Positions 27,637 through 35,866 of a stretch of 64,000 nucleotides of DNA are shown here, in pieces (position 1 is the stretch's first letter; the number at the start of each line of letters is the position of its first letter). The DNA comes from Poseidonibacter parvus (GTDB taxonomy: Bacteria; Campylobacterota; Campylobacteria; Campylobacterales; Arcobacteraceae). The translations under genes were made by a program, and so were the position numbers. Under the pieces are notes generated by a model. It was not told the origin of the DNA and did no database searches. It worked only from the letters and a program-made list of their open reading frames with translations. Where the stretch lies: contig NZ_CP019070.1 in NCBI RefSeq assembly GCF_001956695.1, forward strand, positions 2,480,001-2,544,000. The letters are read 5' to 3'.

Positions 27637-29964
27637 ATGAAACTTCACTTACTTTTTTTAATTTTTATTACATTTCTTTTTACTGCTTGTTCTATCAAAC
27701 CACTTGAACCAATAAAGTTTGAAAGTGTTAATAAAAAGATTTCTTTTGTTGATGATATTAAACCAATACTTGATAATAGATGTGTTTCATGTCACTCTTG
27801 TTATAACTCACCTTGTCAATTAAAACTATCATCTTTTGAAGGTCTTCAAAGAGGTTCTACAAAAGAAGATATTTATGCAAATAGATTAAGTGCAGCAAAT
27901 CCTACAAGATTATTTACAGATGCAATAAATGAAAAACAATGGAGAGAAAAAGGTTTTTTCTCTATTGCTGATAAAATAAAAGACTCTGATGAATCTATAA
28001 TGATGAGATACTTATTTCAAAAAGAAAAAAATCCTCTAAACATAGGAGAGTATTCTCCTGAAACTGATGAATTATCATGTGCAAAAGATAAAGATGAGTT
28101 AAATGAGTTTTTTAATGATAATCCACATAAAGGAATGCCTTATGGTTTTCCTGCACTTGAAAAAAATGAGTACAATCTTCTTTTAACTTGGTTAAAACAA
28201 GGATATAAAGATGATAGTATAAAAAATATTATTCCTAAAAAAGAACAAATACAAATATCAAAATTTGAAAAATTCTTAAATAATAATAGCTTAAAACATA
28301 AAGTAAGTGCTAGATATATTTATGAACATCTGTTTTTAGCTCATATTTCTTTTGATGATAAAAGCGAAAACTTTTATGAATTAGTTCGTTCAAAAACTCC
28401 TAGTGGAAAAGATATAGAAATTATTGCTACAAAATTTCCTTATGATAAAGTCCAAGGAGAATTTTTCTATAGATTTAGAAAAATAGAGTCTACAATTGTT
28501 CATAAAACTCATATGGTTTATAGCCTTAATGACAAAAAACTTTTAAGATATAAAGAACTATTTATAGATAAAAAATGGGATATTAATCCCTATCCAACAT
28601 CTTACGACCCTAAAATTGCAGCTAATGCTTTAAAAGTTTTTGAACAAATCCCTGCACAAAGTAGATATGAATTTATGCTTGATAATATTCACTATACAAT
28701 TATGACATATATTAGAGGTCCTGTTTGTAAAGGTCAAGTAGCTCTTAATGTAATACAAGATCACTTCTGGGTTATGTTTATGGATCCAAAATATGATGTA
28801 TCAATCAATGATAAGTTCTTTTTACATGATAATATTGAAAATTTATTTATCCCAAATCAATACGGTGATAATCCAAGTATTTTGAAAACTGCCACAATTT
28901 TAGATAATTATGATTTAGCAAAAAAATACCAAAAAAATAAATCAGAAATATATAAAAGGTATTATCCAAAAGGATTAGATTTAAACTCTATTTGGAAGGG
29001 TAATAAAAATAGTAATGACTCAATTTTGACTATATACAGACACTTTGATTCAGCATCTGTTCATAAAGGTGCTTTAGGAAATATTCCTAAAACATTATGG
29101 GTAATTGATTATCCACTATTAGAAAGAATCTATTACTCTTTAGTTGCAGGGTTTGATGTTTTTGGGAATACTCCTCACCAACTATTAGTTAGAAAACATA
29201 TGGACAGATTAAGAATTGAAGGAGAGAGTAATTTTTTAGAATATCTTCCAAAAGAGTCTAGAACAAACTATTTTAATTCTTGGTATCAAGGTTGGTTAGC
29301 ATCTCAATTAAGTGTTTATATTCCATCACAAGTTCAAAGTAAAATAAAATATGAAACAAAAAACTATAAAGAAGAGTTTATTGAAAAAGTATTTGACTAT
29401 ACAAAGGTAGAAAAAGATTCAATAAATTACATAAATACAGATTATGTAGCAAGTAAAATAAAAGAAAAATATACAACAAAAGAAGAGATTGAAGAGACAT
29501 TAAAAACTTTAACCCTCCCAAATTCTTCAAAATTGATAGAAACTTTTACAGGTTCAAAAGCTAATCTTGCGCATATTAGAATTAAAATGAATGATGGAAA
29601 AGATTTAGTTTATTCTATGGTAATAAATAGGTGGCATAAAAATGTTGCTTTATTATTTTCAGAAGAATCAAGGCTTGATGCTTCAAAGGACACAATTAAT
29701 TATATAAAAGGATTTGTAGGTTCTTACCCAAATGCATATGCTGAAGTAAAACAAGATGATTTAAAAGATTTCTTCAATCTTTTAAAAAACTATAATGATT
29801 CTGTTTTAGATAAAAAAGAGATCTTAAAATATGTTATAAATAGAGCTAATCCTGATTTTTGGAAAAGCTTTGATTGGTTTAATGAAGAATTTAAAAAACG
29901 TGATAGTCTAAATTATGGATTAATGGATTTAAATAGATATATAAGTAAAGCAATTAATCAATAG
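27637..29964 (+). CDS. cti: Fatty-acid cis/trans isomerase, heme-containing
   Basis: Converts cis- to trans-unsaturated acyl chains in membrane phospholipids, a fast response to solvents and heat. The 775-residue length fits Cti. The N terminus is hydrophobic and ends FTACS, suggesting a lipoprotein with C18. The c-type heme motif C49-VS-C52-H53 follows, with two further cysteines close by. FTLDN-type interior features include a long soluble periplasmic region. AGGAAA lies 8 bases before the ATG. It is not part of an obvious operon: argD starts 88 bases later with its own promoter. Confidence 0.9.
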   Translation: MKLHLLFLIFITFLFTACSIKPLEPIKFESVNKKISFVDDIKPILDNRCVSCHSCYNSPCQLKLSSFEGLQRGSTKEDIYANRLSAANPTRLFTDAINEKQWREKGFFSIADKIKDSDESIMMRYLFQKEKNPLNIGEYSPETDELSCAKDKDELNEFFNDNPHKGMPYGFPALEKNEYNLLLTWLKQGYKDDSIKNIIPKKEQIQISKFEKFLNNNSLKHKVSARYIYEHLFLAHISFDDKSENFYELVRSKTPSGKDIEIIATKFPYDKVQGEFFYRFRKIESTIVHKTHMVYSLNDKKLLRYKELFIDKKWDINPYPTSYDPKIAANALKVFEQIPAQSRYEFMLDNIHYTIMTYIRGPVCKGQVALNVIQDHFWVMFMDPKYDVSINDKFFLHDNIENLFIPNQYGDNPSILKTATILDNYDLAKKYQKNKSEIYKRYYPKGLDLNSIWKGNKNSNDSILTIYRHFDSASVHKGALGNIPKTLWVIDYPLLERIYYSLVAGFDVFGNTPHQLLVRKHMDRLRIEGESNFLEYLPKESRTNYFNSWYQGWLASQLSVYIPSQVQSKIKYETKNYKEEFIEKVFDYTKVEKDSINYINTDYVASKIKEKYTTKEEIEETLKTLTLPNSSKLIETFTGSKANLAHIRIKMNDGKDLVYSMVINRWHKNVALLFSEESRLDASKDTINYIKGFVGSYPNAYAEVKQDDLKDFFNLLKNYNDSVLDKKEILKYVINRANPDFWKSFDWFNEEFKKRDSLNYGLMDLNRYISKAINQ

Positions 29965-29993
29965 GTATTAATAAATCGTTTAAATATTTTTGA

Positions 29994-29999
29994 TATAAT
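29994..29999 (+). promoter_or_regulatory. Extended -10 for argD
   Basis: TG-A-TATAAT lies 53 bases ahead of the argD ATG, downstream of cti. It supports independent transcription of argD and the TolC-like gene. Confidence 0.6.
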
Positions 30000-30052
30000 C
30001 CATTTATAAATAAAGTATAAATATAAACAAGTATATAAAATTAGGAAAAAGA

Positions 30053-31237
30053 ATGATTGAACAAATAGATAAAGAATACGTATTACAAACATATGCAAGA
30101 AATTATGTTAATTTCAAAAAAGGTATAAATGCAACACTTTTTGATGAAAATGAAAAAGATTATATAGATTTCACAGCAGGTATTGCTGTAGTTTCAGTTG
30201 GACATGGAAATAAAAGAGTTGCTGATGCTATTTATAAGCAAGTTAGTAATATCACACATATGTCAAATCTTTATGCAATTGAACCACAGGCGCTATTAGC
30301 TAAAAAAATTGCCCAATTTTCAAATATGGATATAAAAATATTCTTTTCAAATTCAGGAGCAGAAGCAAATGAAGGTGCCATTAAAATTGCAAGAAAATAT
30401 GGACAAACTCAATTTGAAAAGAAAAGATATAAAGTAATCACTTTAACACACTCTTTTCATGGAAGAACAATAACAACTGTAAAAGCAACTGGCCAAAAAG
30501 CTATGCATACACAAAATTTTGAACCATACCCTGAAGGGTTTTCTTATAATCACAGTATAAAAGATGTTTATGATGCAATTGATGATGAAACTGCTGCTGT
30601 TATGATTGAGCTAGTTCAAGGTGAAGGTGGAGTTCAACCTTTAGATAAAAAAGAAGTTCAAGATTTAGCTAATTATTTAAAAGAAAGAAAGATTCTATTA
30701 ATAGTTGATGAAGTTCAAACAGGTATTTACAGAACTGGTGAATTTCTAGCTTCAAATCTTTATGAAATTACACCTGATATTGTTACATTAGCAAAAGGTT
30801 TAGGAGGAGGAGTTCCTATTGGTGCTGTCTTAACAACACATAAAGATATTTTAACATATGGAGATCATGGATCTACATTTGGAGGAAATTTCTTAAGTAC
30901 AACAGCCGCTCTTGAAGTTCTTGATATTTTAGAAGAAACTAAAAATTCTGGAGCTTTAGATGAAACTATAATTCATTTCCAAAATAAACTAAGTGAAGTT
31001 TACGAAAAATTTACAAACTTATTTACAAAAGAAGTTGGTCTTGGTTTAATGAGAGGACTAAGAGTAAAAGATGGCGAAACATTAACTCAAATAATTAATG
31101 AAGCATTTACGCAAGGTGTTTTAGTTTTAAAAGCAGGAAAACATACATTAAGATTATTACCTCCTTTGACAATTTCAAAAGAAGAAATTAATGAAGGATT
31201 TAAAAGGTTAGAAAATGCACTTTCAAAAATCAAATAA
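30053..31237 (+). CDS. argD: Acetylornithine aminotransferase
   Basis: PLP enzyme of arginine synthesis, which in many bacteria also acts as succinyl-diaminopimelate aminotransferase. The 394-residue subgroup-II protein has FSNSGAEANEGAIKIARKY, HGRTITTVKATGQ, IVDEVQTGIYRTG and the PLP lysine in TLAKGLGGGVPIGA. AGGAAA precedes the ATG. Its 3' end overlaps the start of the TolC-like gene by 23 bases. Confidence 0.95.
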   Translation: MIEQIDKEYVLQTYARNYVNFKKGINATLFDENEKDYIDFTAGIAVVSVGHGNKRVADAIYKQVSNITHMSNLYAIEPQALLAKKIAQFSNMDIKIFFSNSGAEANEGAIKIARKYGQTQFEKKRYKVITLTHSFHGRTITTVKATGQKAMHTQNFEPYPEGFSYNHSIKDVYDAIDDETAAVMIELVQGEGGVQPLDKKEVQDLANYLKERKILLIVDEVQTGIYRTGEFLASNLYEITPDIVTLAKGLGGGVPIGAVLTTHKDILTYGDHGSTFGGNFLSTTAALEVLDILEETKNSGALDETIIHFQNKLSEVYEKFTNLFTKEVGLGLMRGLRVKDGETLTQIINEAFTQGVLVLKAGKHTLRLLPPLTISKEEINEGFKRLENALSKIK

Positions 31238-32411
31238 TATTAAACTACTATTATGTAGTTTAATATCTATAAATTTATTTGCAAATGAGTTCTCTTTAAA
31301 TAATCAAGAAATTTTATCTGACACTAGAAAAAAGAGTATTGATTTATCACAAGAAAAAGCTAATGAAGATAGTGAAAAACTCAAAAAAGATTGGGTAAAT
31401 CCAATTACATATAACTATACAAAAAACTTTGGAGAAGAGTATAAAAATGAAAAATCTGTTATTTCTATTGATCAGCCTATTTTTAGAAGTGGTGGAATTT
31501 ATGAAGCTATTAAATATGCAAACTCTACACAAAAATATGCAAACCTAGAAATATCACAGCAAAGAAAAGAGTTGATTTATACTGCAACTAATCATCTTTT
31601 TTTAATAAAAAAAACAGACTTAAATATACAAAAAGCTAAGCTTTCTTTAATGAATGCAAAAATTGATGTTACAAGAAAAAAAGAGCAAGTTCTAAATGGC
31701 TTTTTAGATAGTTCATATTTAGATAATGCACTTTTAACTCAAAATGAAGCTAAGCATTCTTTAGTTGATTTAAAATATCAAAAACAAGAATTAATAAATA
31801 ACTTCAATAATATTTCATCAAAAGATTATACAAATTTTTCTCTGCCAACATTAAAAATATTTAATGAAAAAGAGTATTTAGATAATAATATTGAAATTAA
31901 AAAAGCACAAGCAGATATAGAAAAGAAAGATCACTTCAAAGGTGTAACACAAGCAAATTATTTACCTAGTTTAAGTGCTTTTTATACATATACAAATAAT
32001 CATTTTAAAGATGGTATTTCATCATTAGATGACAATTCTCAAACTTATGGATTAAGAGTTACTGTACCTTTTGATATAAGAACCTTTAATGATATTGAAA
32101 GTAAAAAGCTTGATTATTTAAAATCAAAAGTTGATTTACAAAATAAAATTACTGATGAAAAAACTTACTTTAAATCAAAACTTGAAAAGATAAGTATGCT
32201 TGATGATAGAATAAATATTACTAAAGAAGATTTAAATATTTATGACTCAATTTTAAGTATAATTTATGAAGAAAAAGAAGCACAATTAAAAACACAAAGT
32301 GATTTGGATACTTTACAAAACTCTCAAAAAATTAAAGTGATTGATTTGAAAACTTATGAAATTGATAAGCAAATTGAATTATTAAGCGTATATACAAAGT
32401 TACACAACTAA
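31215..32411 (+). CDS. TolC-like outer-membrane efflux protein
   Basis: A 398-residue exported protein with a signal peptide (LLLCSLISINLFA, about residues 11-23) and long coiled-coil helices of the outer-membrane-efflux family. The two-fold pattern, each half with helices and a beta stretch such as LPSLSAFYTYTNNH, is present. No inner-membrane pump or adaptor is adjacent, so the partner is unknown. The start lies inside argD, giving a 23-base overlap in another frame. A convergent terminator follows. Confidence 0.8.
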   Translation: MHFQKSNNIKLLLCSLISINLFANEFSLNNQEILSDTRKKSIDLSQEKANEDSEKLKKDWVNPITYNYTKNFGEEYKNEKSVISIDQPIFRSGGIYEAIKYANSTQKYANLEISQQRKELIYTATNHLFLIKKTDLNIQKAKLSLMNAKIDVTRKKEQVLNGFLDSSYLDNALLTQNEAKHSLVDLKYQKQELINNFNNISSKDYTNFSLPTLKIFNEKEYLDNNIEIKKAQADIEKKDHFKGVTQANYLPSLSAFYTYTNNHFKDGISSLDDNSQTYGLRVTVPFDIRTFNDIESKKLDYLKSKVDLQNKITDEKTYFKSKLEKISMLDDRINITKEDLNIYDSILSIIYEEKEAQLKTQSDLDTLQNSQKIKVIDLKTYEIDKQIELLSVYTKLHN

Positions 32412-32423
32412 TTTAACTATTAA

Positions 32424-32464
32424 AAAAACAAAGAGTCAAAGAATAACTTTAACTCTTTGTTTTA
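32424..32464. terminator. Bidirectional terminator between the TolC-like gene and pyk
   Basis: AAACAAAGAGTCAAAG and CTTTAACTCTTTGTTT pair with one mismatch (a G-T wobble on the minus strand) around a short loop; T runs flank both sides. Confidence 0.8.
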
Positions 32465-32468
32465 AAAT

Positions 32469-33914
32469 CTACTTCTTTCCCTTAAAATTCAAATAATATT
32501 CAATCTCAGACTCAGTTAAAATCTTAATTGTATTTGTACTTCCTGGCATTCCTACTGGATACCCTACTGTTGCTACATAAGGTCCTTCTTTTTGAAGTAA
32601 GCCTTTTTGCTCTAATGATACTAACATCTTTTGAAACATTTTAGAGGCATGTGCTTCTTTTATTGTTCCTATTGGTTGTACTCCCCAAACTGCTGTTAAT
32701 GAATTTAATACTTTTTTCTTATGTGTAAATGTTAAGATTGGAGTTTTTGGTCTATATCTTGACATTTTTATTGCTGATTTTCCTGAGCTTGTTAGAGCTA
32801 GAATTCCTTTTGCATTTAAATCATCTGCTAATTTTGTTACAGTTGCTTGTATTACATCAAATTCATCTAAGTATTCTAATTTACTTTGTTTATCAAAGTT
32901 ATAAATATCTTCTGTTTTTGAAATAATATTACTCATTGTTTCAACTACATTTATTGGATCTTCACCAACTGCACTTTCTTCAGATAACATTACTACATCT
33001 GTTCCATCTAGAACTGCATTTGCAACATCAGATATTTCTGCTCTTGTTGCTCTTTCATTTTGTGTCATTGATAAAAGCATTTGTGTTGCTGTAATTACAG
33101 GCATTCCTACATTATTTGCTTTTTTAATTAGCATCTTTTGAATAGTTGGCACATCATAGTAAGGTACTTCAATACCTAAATCCCCACGTGCTACCATTAG
33201 ACCATCAGATTGTTCTATAATATCATCAATATTTTCAACAGCATCAAACTTCTCTATTTTTGCTATTAATTTACCTTTATAGCCATTTAGAAGTTCTCTT
33301 GCTCTTTTCATATCATTACCATTTTGAACAAAAGAGATTGCAAAGTAATCTACATTATTCTCTACACCCCAAGCAATATCTTTTTCATCTTTTTTTGTAA
33401 TTACATTAATATCAATTACTGTATTTGGGAAATTTACACCTTTTTTTGAAGATAGTATTCCATGGTTTTCAATACGAGCTATTACTTCACCTTCTATTTG
33501 AATTACTTTTGCTCTAATAGTTCCATCATAAAGGTAAATATATTCATCTATTTTTACTTTATCTAGAATATCAGGATAATTAATAGAAACTACATATTTT
33601 TTATCTTCTTTTTTATATCCTACAATTTCTTCTTTTAGAAAAGTGATTTCATCACCACGTAAAAGTTCAAAAGGTTCTTTTAAATCCCCTACTCTAACTT
33701 TCGGTCCTGAAATATCTTGTAATACTCCTACTGTTGTATTAAGGTTTTTCATAGCAGTTCTAATATTATTTAAAGTATCTAAGTGATATTCATGACTTCC
33801 ATGAGAAAAGTTTAATCTAAACATATTTGCACCTGCTTTGATTAAGCCTTCTATTGTCTCTATGCTATGGCTTGCTGGGCCTAAAGTTGCTAATATTTTT
33901 GTTCTTTTTTCCAT
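32469..33914 (-). CDS. pyk: Pyruvate kinase
   Basis: Transfers phosphate from phosphoenolpyruvate to ADP. The 481-residue protein has the opening TKILATLGPAS, the nucleotide/metal contacts MFRLNFSHGSHEYH, the MVARGDLGIEVP and MPVITATQMLLSM segments, and the allosteric C-terminal domain with TSSGKSA. It appears to be transcribed alone, with AGGAATT upstream and a terminator downstream. Its presence indicates the lower part of glycolysis runs in the catabolic direction here. Confidence 0.96.
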   Translation of the reverse strand: MEKRTKILATLGPASHSIETIEGLIKAGANMFRLNFSHGSHEYHLDTLNNIRTAMKNLNTTVGVLQDISGPKVRVGDLKEPFELLRGDEITFLKEEIVGYKKEDKKYVVSINYPDILDKVKIDEYIYLYDGTIRAKVIQIEGEVIARIENHGILSSKKGVNFPNTVIDINVITKKDEKDIAWGVENNVDYFAISFVQNGNDMKRARELLNGYKGKLIAKIEKFDAVENIDDIIEQSDGLMVARGDLGIEVPYYDVPTIQKMLIKKANNVGMPVITATQMLLSMTQNERATRAEISDVANAVLDGTDVVMLSEESAVGEDPINVVETMSNIISKTEDIYNFDKQSKLEYLDEFDVIQATVTKLADDLNAKGILALTSSGKSAIKMSRYRPKTPILTFTHKKKVLNSLTAVWGVQPIGTIKEAHASKMFQKMLVSLEQKGLLQKEGPYVATVGYPVGMPGSTNTIKILTESEIEYYLNFKGKK

Positions 33915-34040
33915 ATATAATTCCTTAATTTAATAAAATAATTATAACACAAGTTTGTTACATACTAATTACTATTTTGTATAACTTTTATTTCACAATA
34001 ATATGTTAAAATAATAAAATAAAATATTTGAGGACTTAAA

Positions 34041-34763
34041 ATGAAACTAAATTTAAAATTAATGATATCTTCTCTTGTAGCAGCTACTATGATAAGTGGA
34101 TGTGCAACAGGAACAGGAAATCCAACTATTGACGATAATCAAAAAGCAATTATTGGTACAACTTTAGGAGCACTTGCAGGTATTGCACTTGGGAATAATG
34201 TTGGTGGAGGAAGCAAAAGTAGAAATAAAGTAATTGGTGCAGTTGCAGGTGCTGCAATTGGTGGAGCTATTGGTTATAGTTTAGATAAACAAGCAAAAGA
34301 AGTAGCTGATAGTTTAAATACAAATGTTAATAATAATCCAAATGCTGTTTTAGATCCAAATCAAGATTTAATTGTATCAAATACTGATAATTACGTAAAA
34401 ATAATGTTCAGAGATGCAATGATGTTTGAAACAAACTCAGCAACTCCAACTATGAGTGCAAGCTCAAAAATTTCTAAAGTTACAAGTGTACTTGAAAAAT
34501 ATCCAAACACTTTAGTTCAAGTAACAGGTCATACAGATAGCAGAGGTTCTCATTCTTATAATAAAACTTTATCAGAAAAAAGAGCTTCAAATGTGGGTAA
34601 TATTATTTATAATGCAGGGGTACAAAATCAAATCTTTTCAAAAGGGTGTTCTTTTGATAAACCTGTAGCTCCTAATGATAATAATACAAATATGGCTTTA
34701 AATAGAAGAGTTGAAGTTTACTTATATCCAAACCAAGAATCAGTAATCGACACTTGTAAATAA
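34041..34763 (+). CDS. OmpA-family lipoprotein with glycine-zipper segments
   Basis: A 240-residue outer-membrane lipoprotein. The lipobox MISGC is near residue 21. Two glycine-zipper hydrophobic stretches follow (LGALAGIALGNNVGGG and IGAVAGAAIGGAIGYSLD), then a C-terminal OmpA peptidoglycan-binding domain with VTGHTDSRGSHSYNKTLSEKRA. The architecture is that of YiaD/Pal-like anchors tying the outer membrane to the wall. GAGGA precedes the ATG. It is followed by a short hairpin and appears single. Confidence 0.9.
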   Translation: MKLNLKLMISSLVAATMISGCATGTGNPTIDDNQKAIIGTTLGALAGIALGNNVGGGSKSRNKVIGAVAGAAIGGAIGYSLDKQAKEVADSLNTNVNNNPNAVLDPNQDLIVSNTDNYVKIMFRDAMMFETNSATPTMSASSKISKVTSVLEKYPNTLVQVTGHTDSRGSHSYNKTLSEKRASNVGNIIYNAGVQNQIFSKGCSFDKPVAPNDNNTNMALNRRVEVYLYPNQESVIDTCK

Positions 34764-34780
34764 AAAGAGAAATCTTTTTA
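34761..34780 (+). terminator. Weak terminator after the OmpA-like gene
   Basis: TAAAAAGA and TCTTTTTA form an 8-bp AT-rich stem with a GAAA loop, followed by a T-containing stretch. It overlaps the stop codon. Confidence 0.45.
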
Positions 34781-34821
34781 TTTACACCTCTCTTTCTTTA
34801 TATCTCTCAAACAAATTTTGA

Positions 34822-34832
34822 TACAATTACCA
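34822..34832 (+). promoter_or_regulatory. Extended -10 directly ahead of the MidA-like gene (leaderless candidate)
   Basis: TG-A-TACAAT (TACAAT at 34822-34827) ends 5 bases before the ATG at 34833. No ribosome-binding site is present. Confidence 0.55.
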
Positions 34833-35840
34833 ATGATAAAATTTAGTGAATACTTTAATCAATGGCTTTACGATAGTGATGGCTATTATGCTACATATAA
34901 ACAAATAGGAAAAGATGGGGATTTTTATACATCCGTTTCTACCTCATCATTTTTTGGTGGTGCAATTGCAAAAAAAATTATAAAAACAATAGAAGATGGT
35001 TTTTTACCTAAAAATACTACTATTTTAGAAATTGGTGCTCATCATGGATATCTACTTGCAGATATAATTCAATTTATTTATACTCTTAAACCACAACTTC
35101 TTGAAACTTTGAATTTTTCAATAGTTGAAAGGTTTCCTAAACTTCAAGAAAAACAAAAAGAATATATTAAAGAGTCTTTTGGAAATACAATAAACTTAAA
35201 GCATTACAATGATTTAAATGAAGTTAAACTTGATAACGCTTATGTAATAGCAAATGAAATATTTGATGCTTTTGCATGTGAGTTAGTTTATACAAATGAG
35301 AAGGATGTTTTACAACAAGCTTTTGTAGAAAATCATAAAATCAAGTTTATTGATTGTATTGATAAAAATATTATAAATCATTGTAAAAAATATCAAATTA
35401 CAAAAGGTGAGGTAGGTTTATCTTATGAAAGTTTTGTAAATACGCTATGTTCTAATATAAATAGTTTTGAATTTTTAAGTTTTGATTATGGAGATAGATA
35501 TCCTAGAAATGACTTTTCTGCTAGAATTTATGAAAAGCATGAAGTATTTCCAATATTTGAAGAAGAATTAGATTTACAAAAACTATATAAAAATTCTGAT
35601 ATTACTTATGATGTTCACTTTAATCATTTAAGGGATTGTTTTAAAAATAATAAATTAGAAAATATAATATTTAATACTCAACTAAAAGCTTTAGTTGAAT
35701 TTGGTATTATTGAATTATTAGAAATTCTTAAAGCAAATGTCGATGAATCAACATATTTAAGACAAACACAAAAAGTTAAAACACTACTTGAACCAACTGG
35801 AATGGGAGATAGATTTAAAATTATAAATGTTAGAAAATAA
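34833..35840 (+). CDS. MidA/NDUFAF7-family SAM-dependent methyltransferase
   Basis: A 335-residue protein of the COG1565 family, whose mitochondrial member NDUFAF7 methylates an arginine in respiratory complex I. The SAM-binding motif is TILEIGAHHGYLLADI (near residue 70) and the acidic post-motif includes ANEIFDAFACE; VGDRF-like GMGDRFKI ends the protein. I use the ATG at 34833 rather than the in-frame TTG at 34818: the latter overlaps the -10 element. The bacterial substrate is not established, but complex I is a reasonable guess. Confidence 0.8.
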   Translation: MIKFSEYFNQWLYDSDGYYATYKQIGKDGDFYTSVSTSSFFGGAIAKKIIKTIEDGFLPKNTTILEIGAHHGYLLADIIQFIYTLKPQLLETLNFSIVERFPKLQEKQKEYIKESFGNTINLKHYNDLNEVKLDNAYVIANEIFDAFACELVYTNEKDVLQQAFVENHKIKFIDCIDKNIINHCKKYQITKGEVGLSYESFVNTLCSNINSFEFLSFDYGDRYPRNDFSARIYEKHEVFPIFEEELDLQKLYKNSDITYDVHFNHLRDCFKNNKLENIIFNTQLKALVEFGIIELLEILKANVDESTYLRQTQKVKTLLEPTGMGDRFKIINVRK

Positions 35841-35855
35841 CATAGTATATTATGA

Positions 35856-35866
35856 TATAATCGATT
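35856..35866 (+). promoter_or_regulatory. Extended -10 directly ahead of the FIST kinase gene (leaderless candidate)
   Basis: TG-A-TATAAT (TATAAT at 35856-35861) ends 5 bases before the ATG. There is no Shine-Dalgarno, so the mRNA would start at or beside the initiation codon. Confidence 0.6.

Noticed and set aside
32424-32464. Repeat arms near TolC-like/pyk considered as an attachment site
   Set aside because: They are simply the two arms of a bidirectional terminator.
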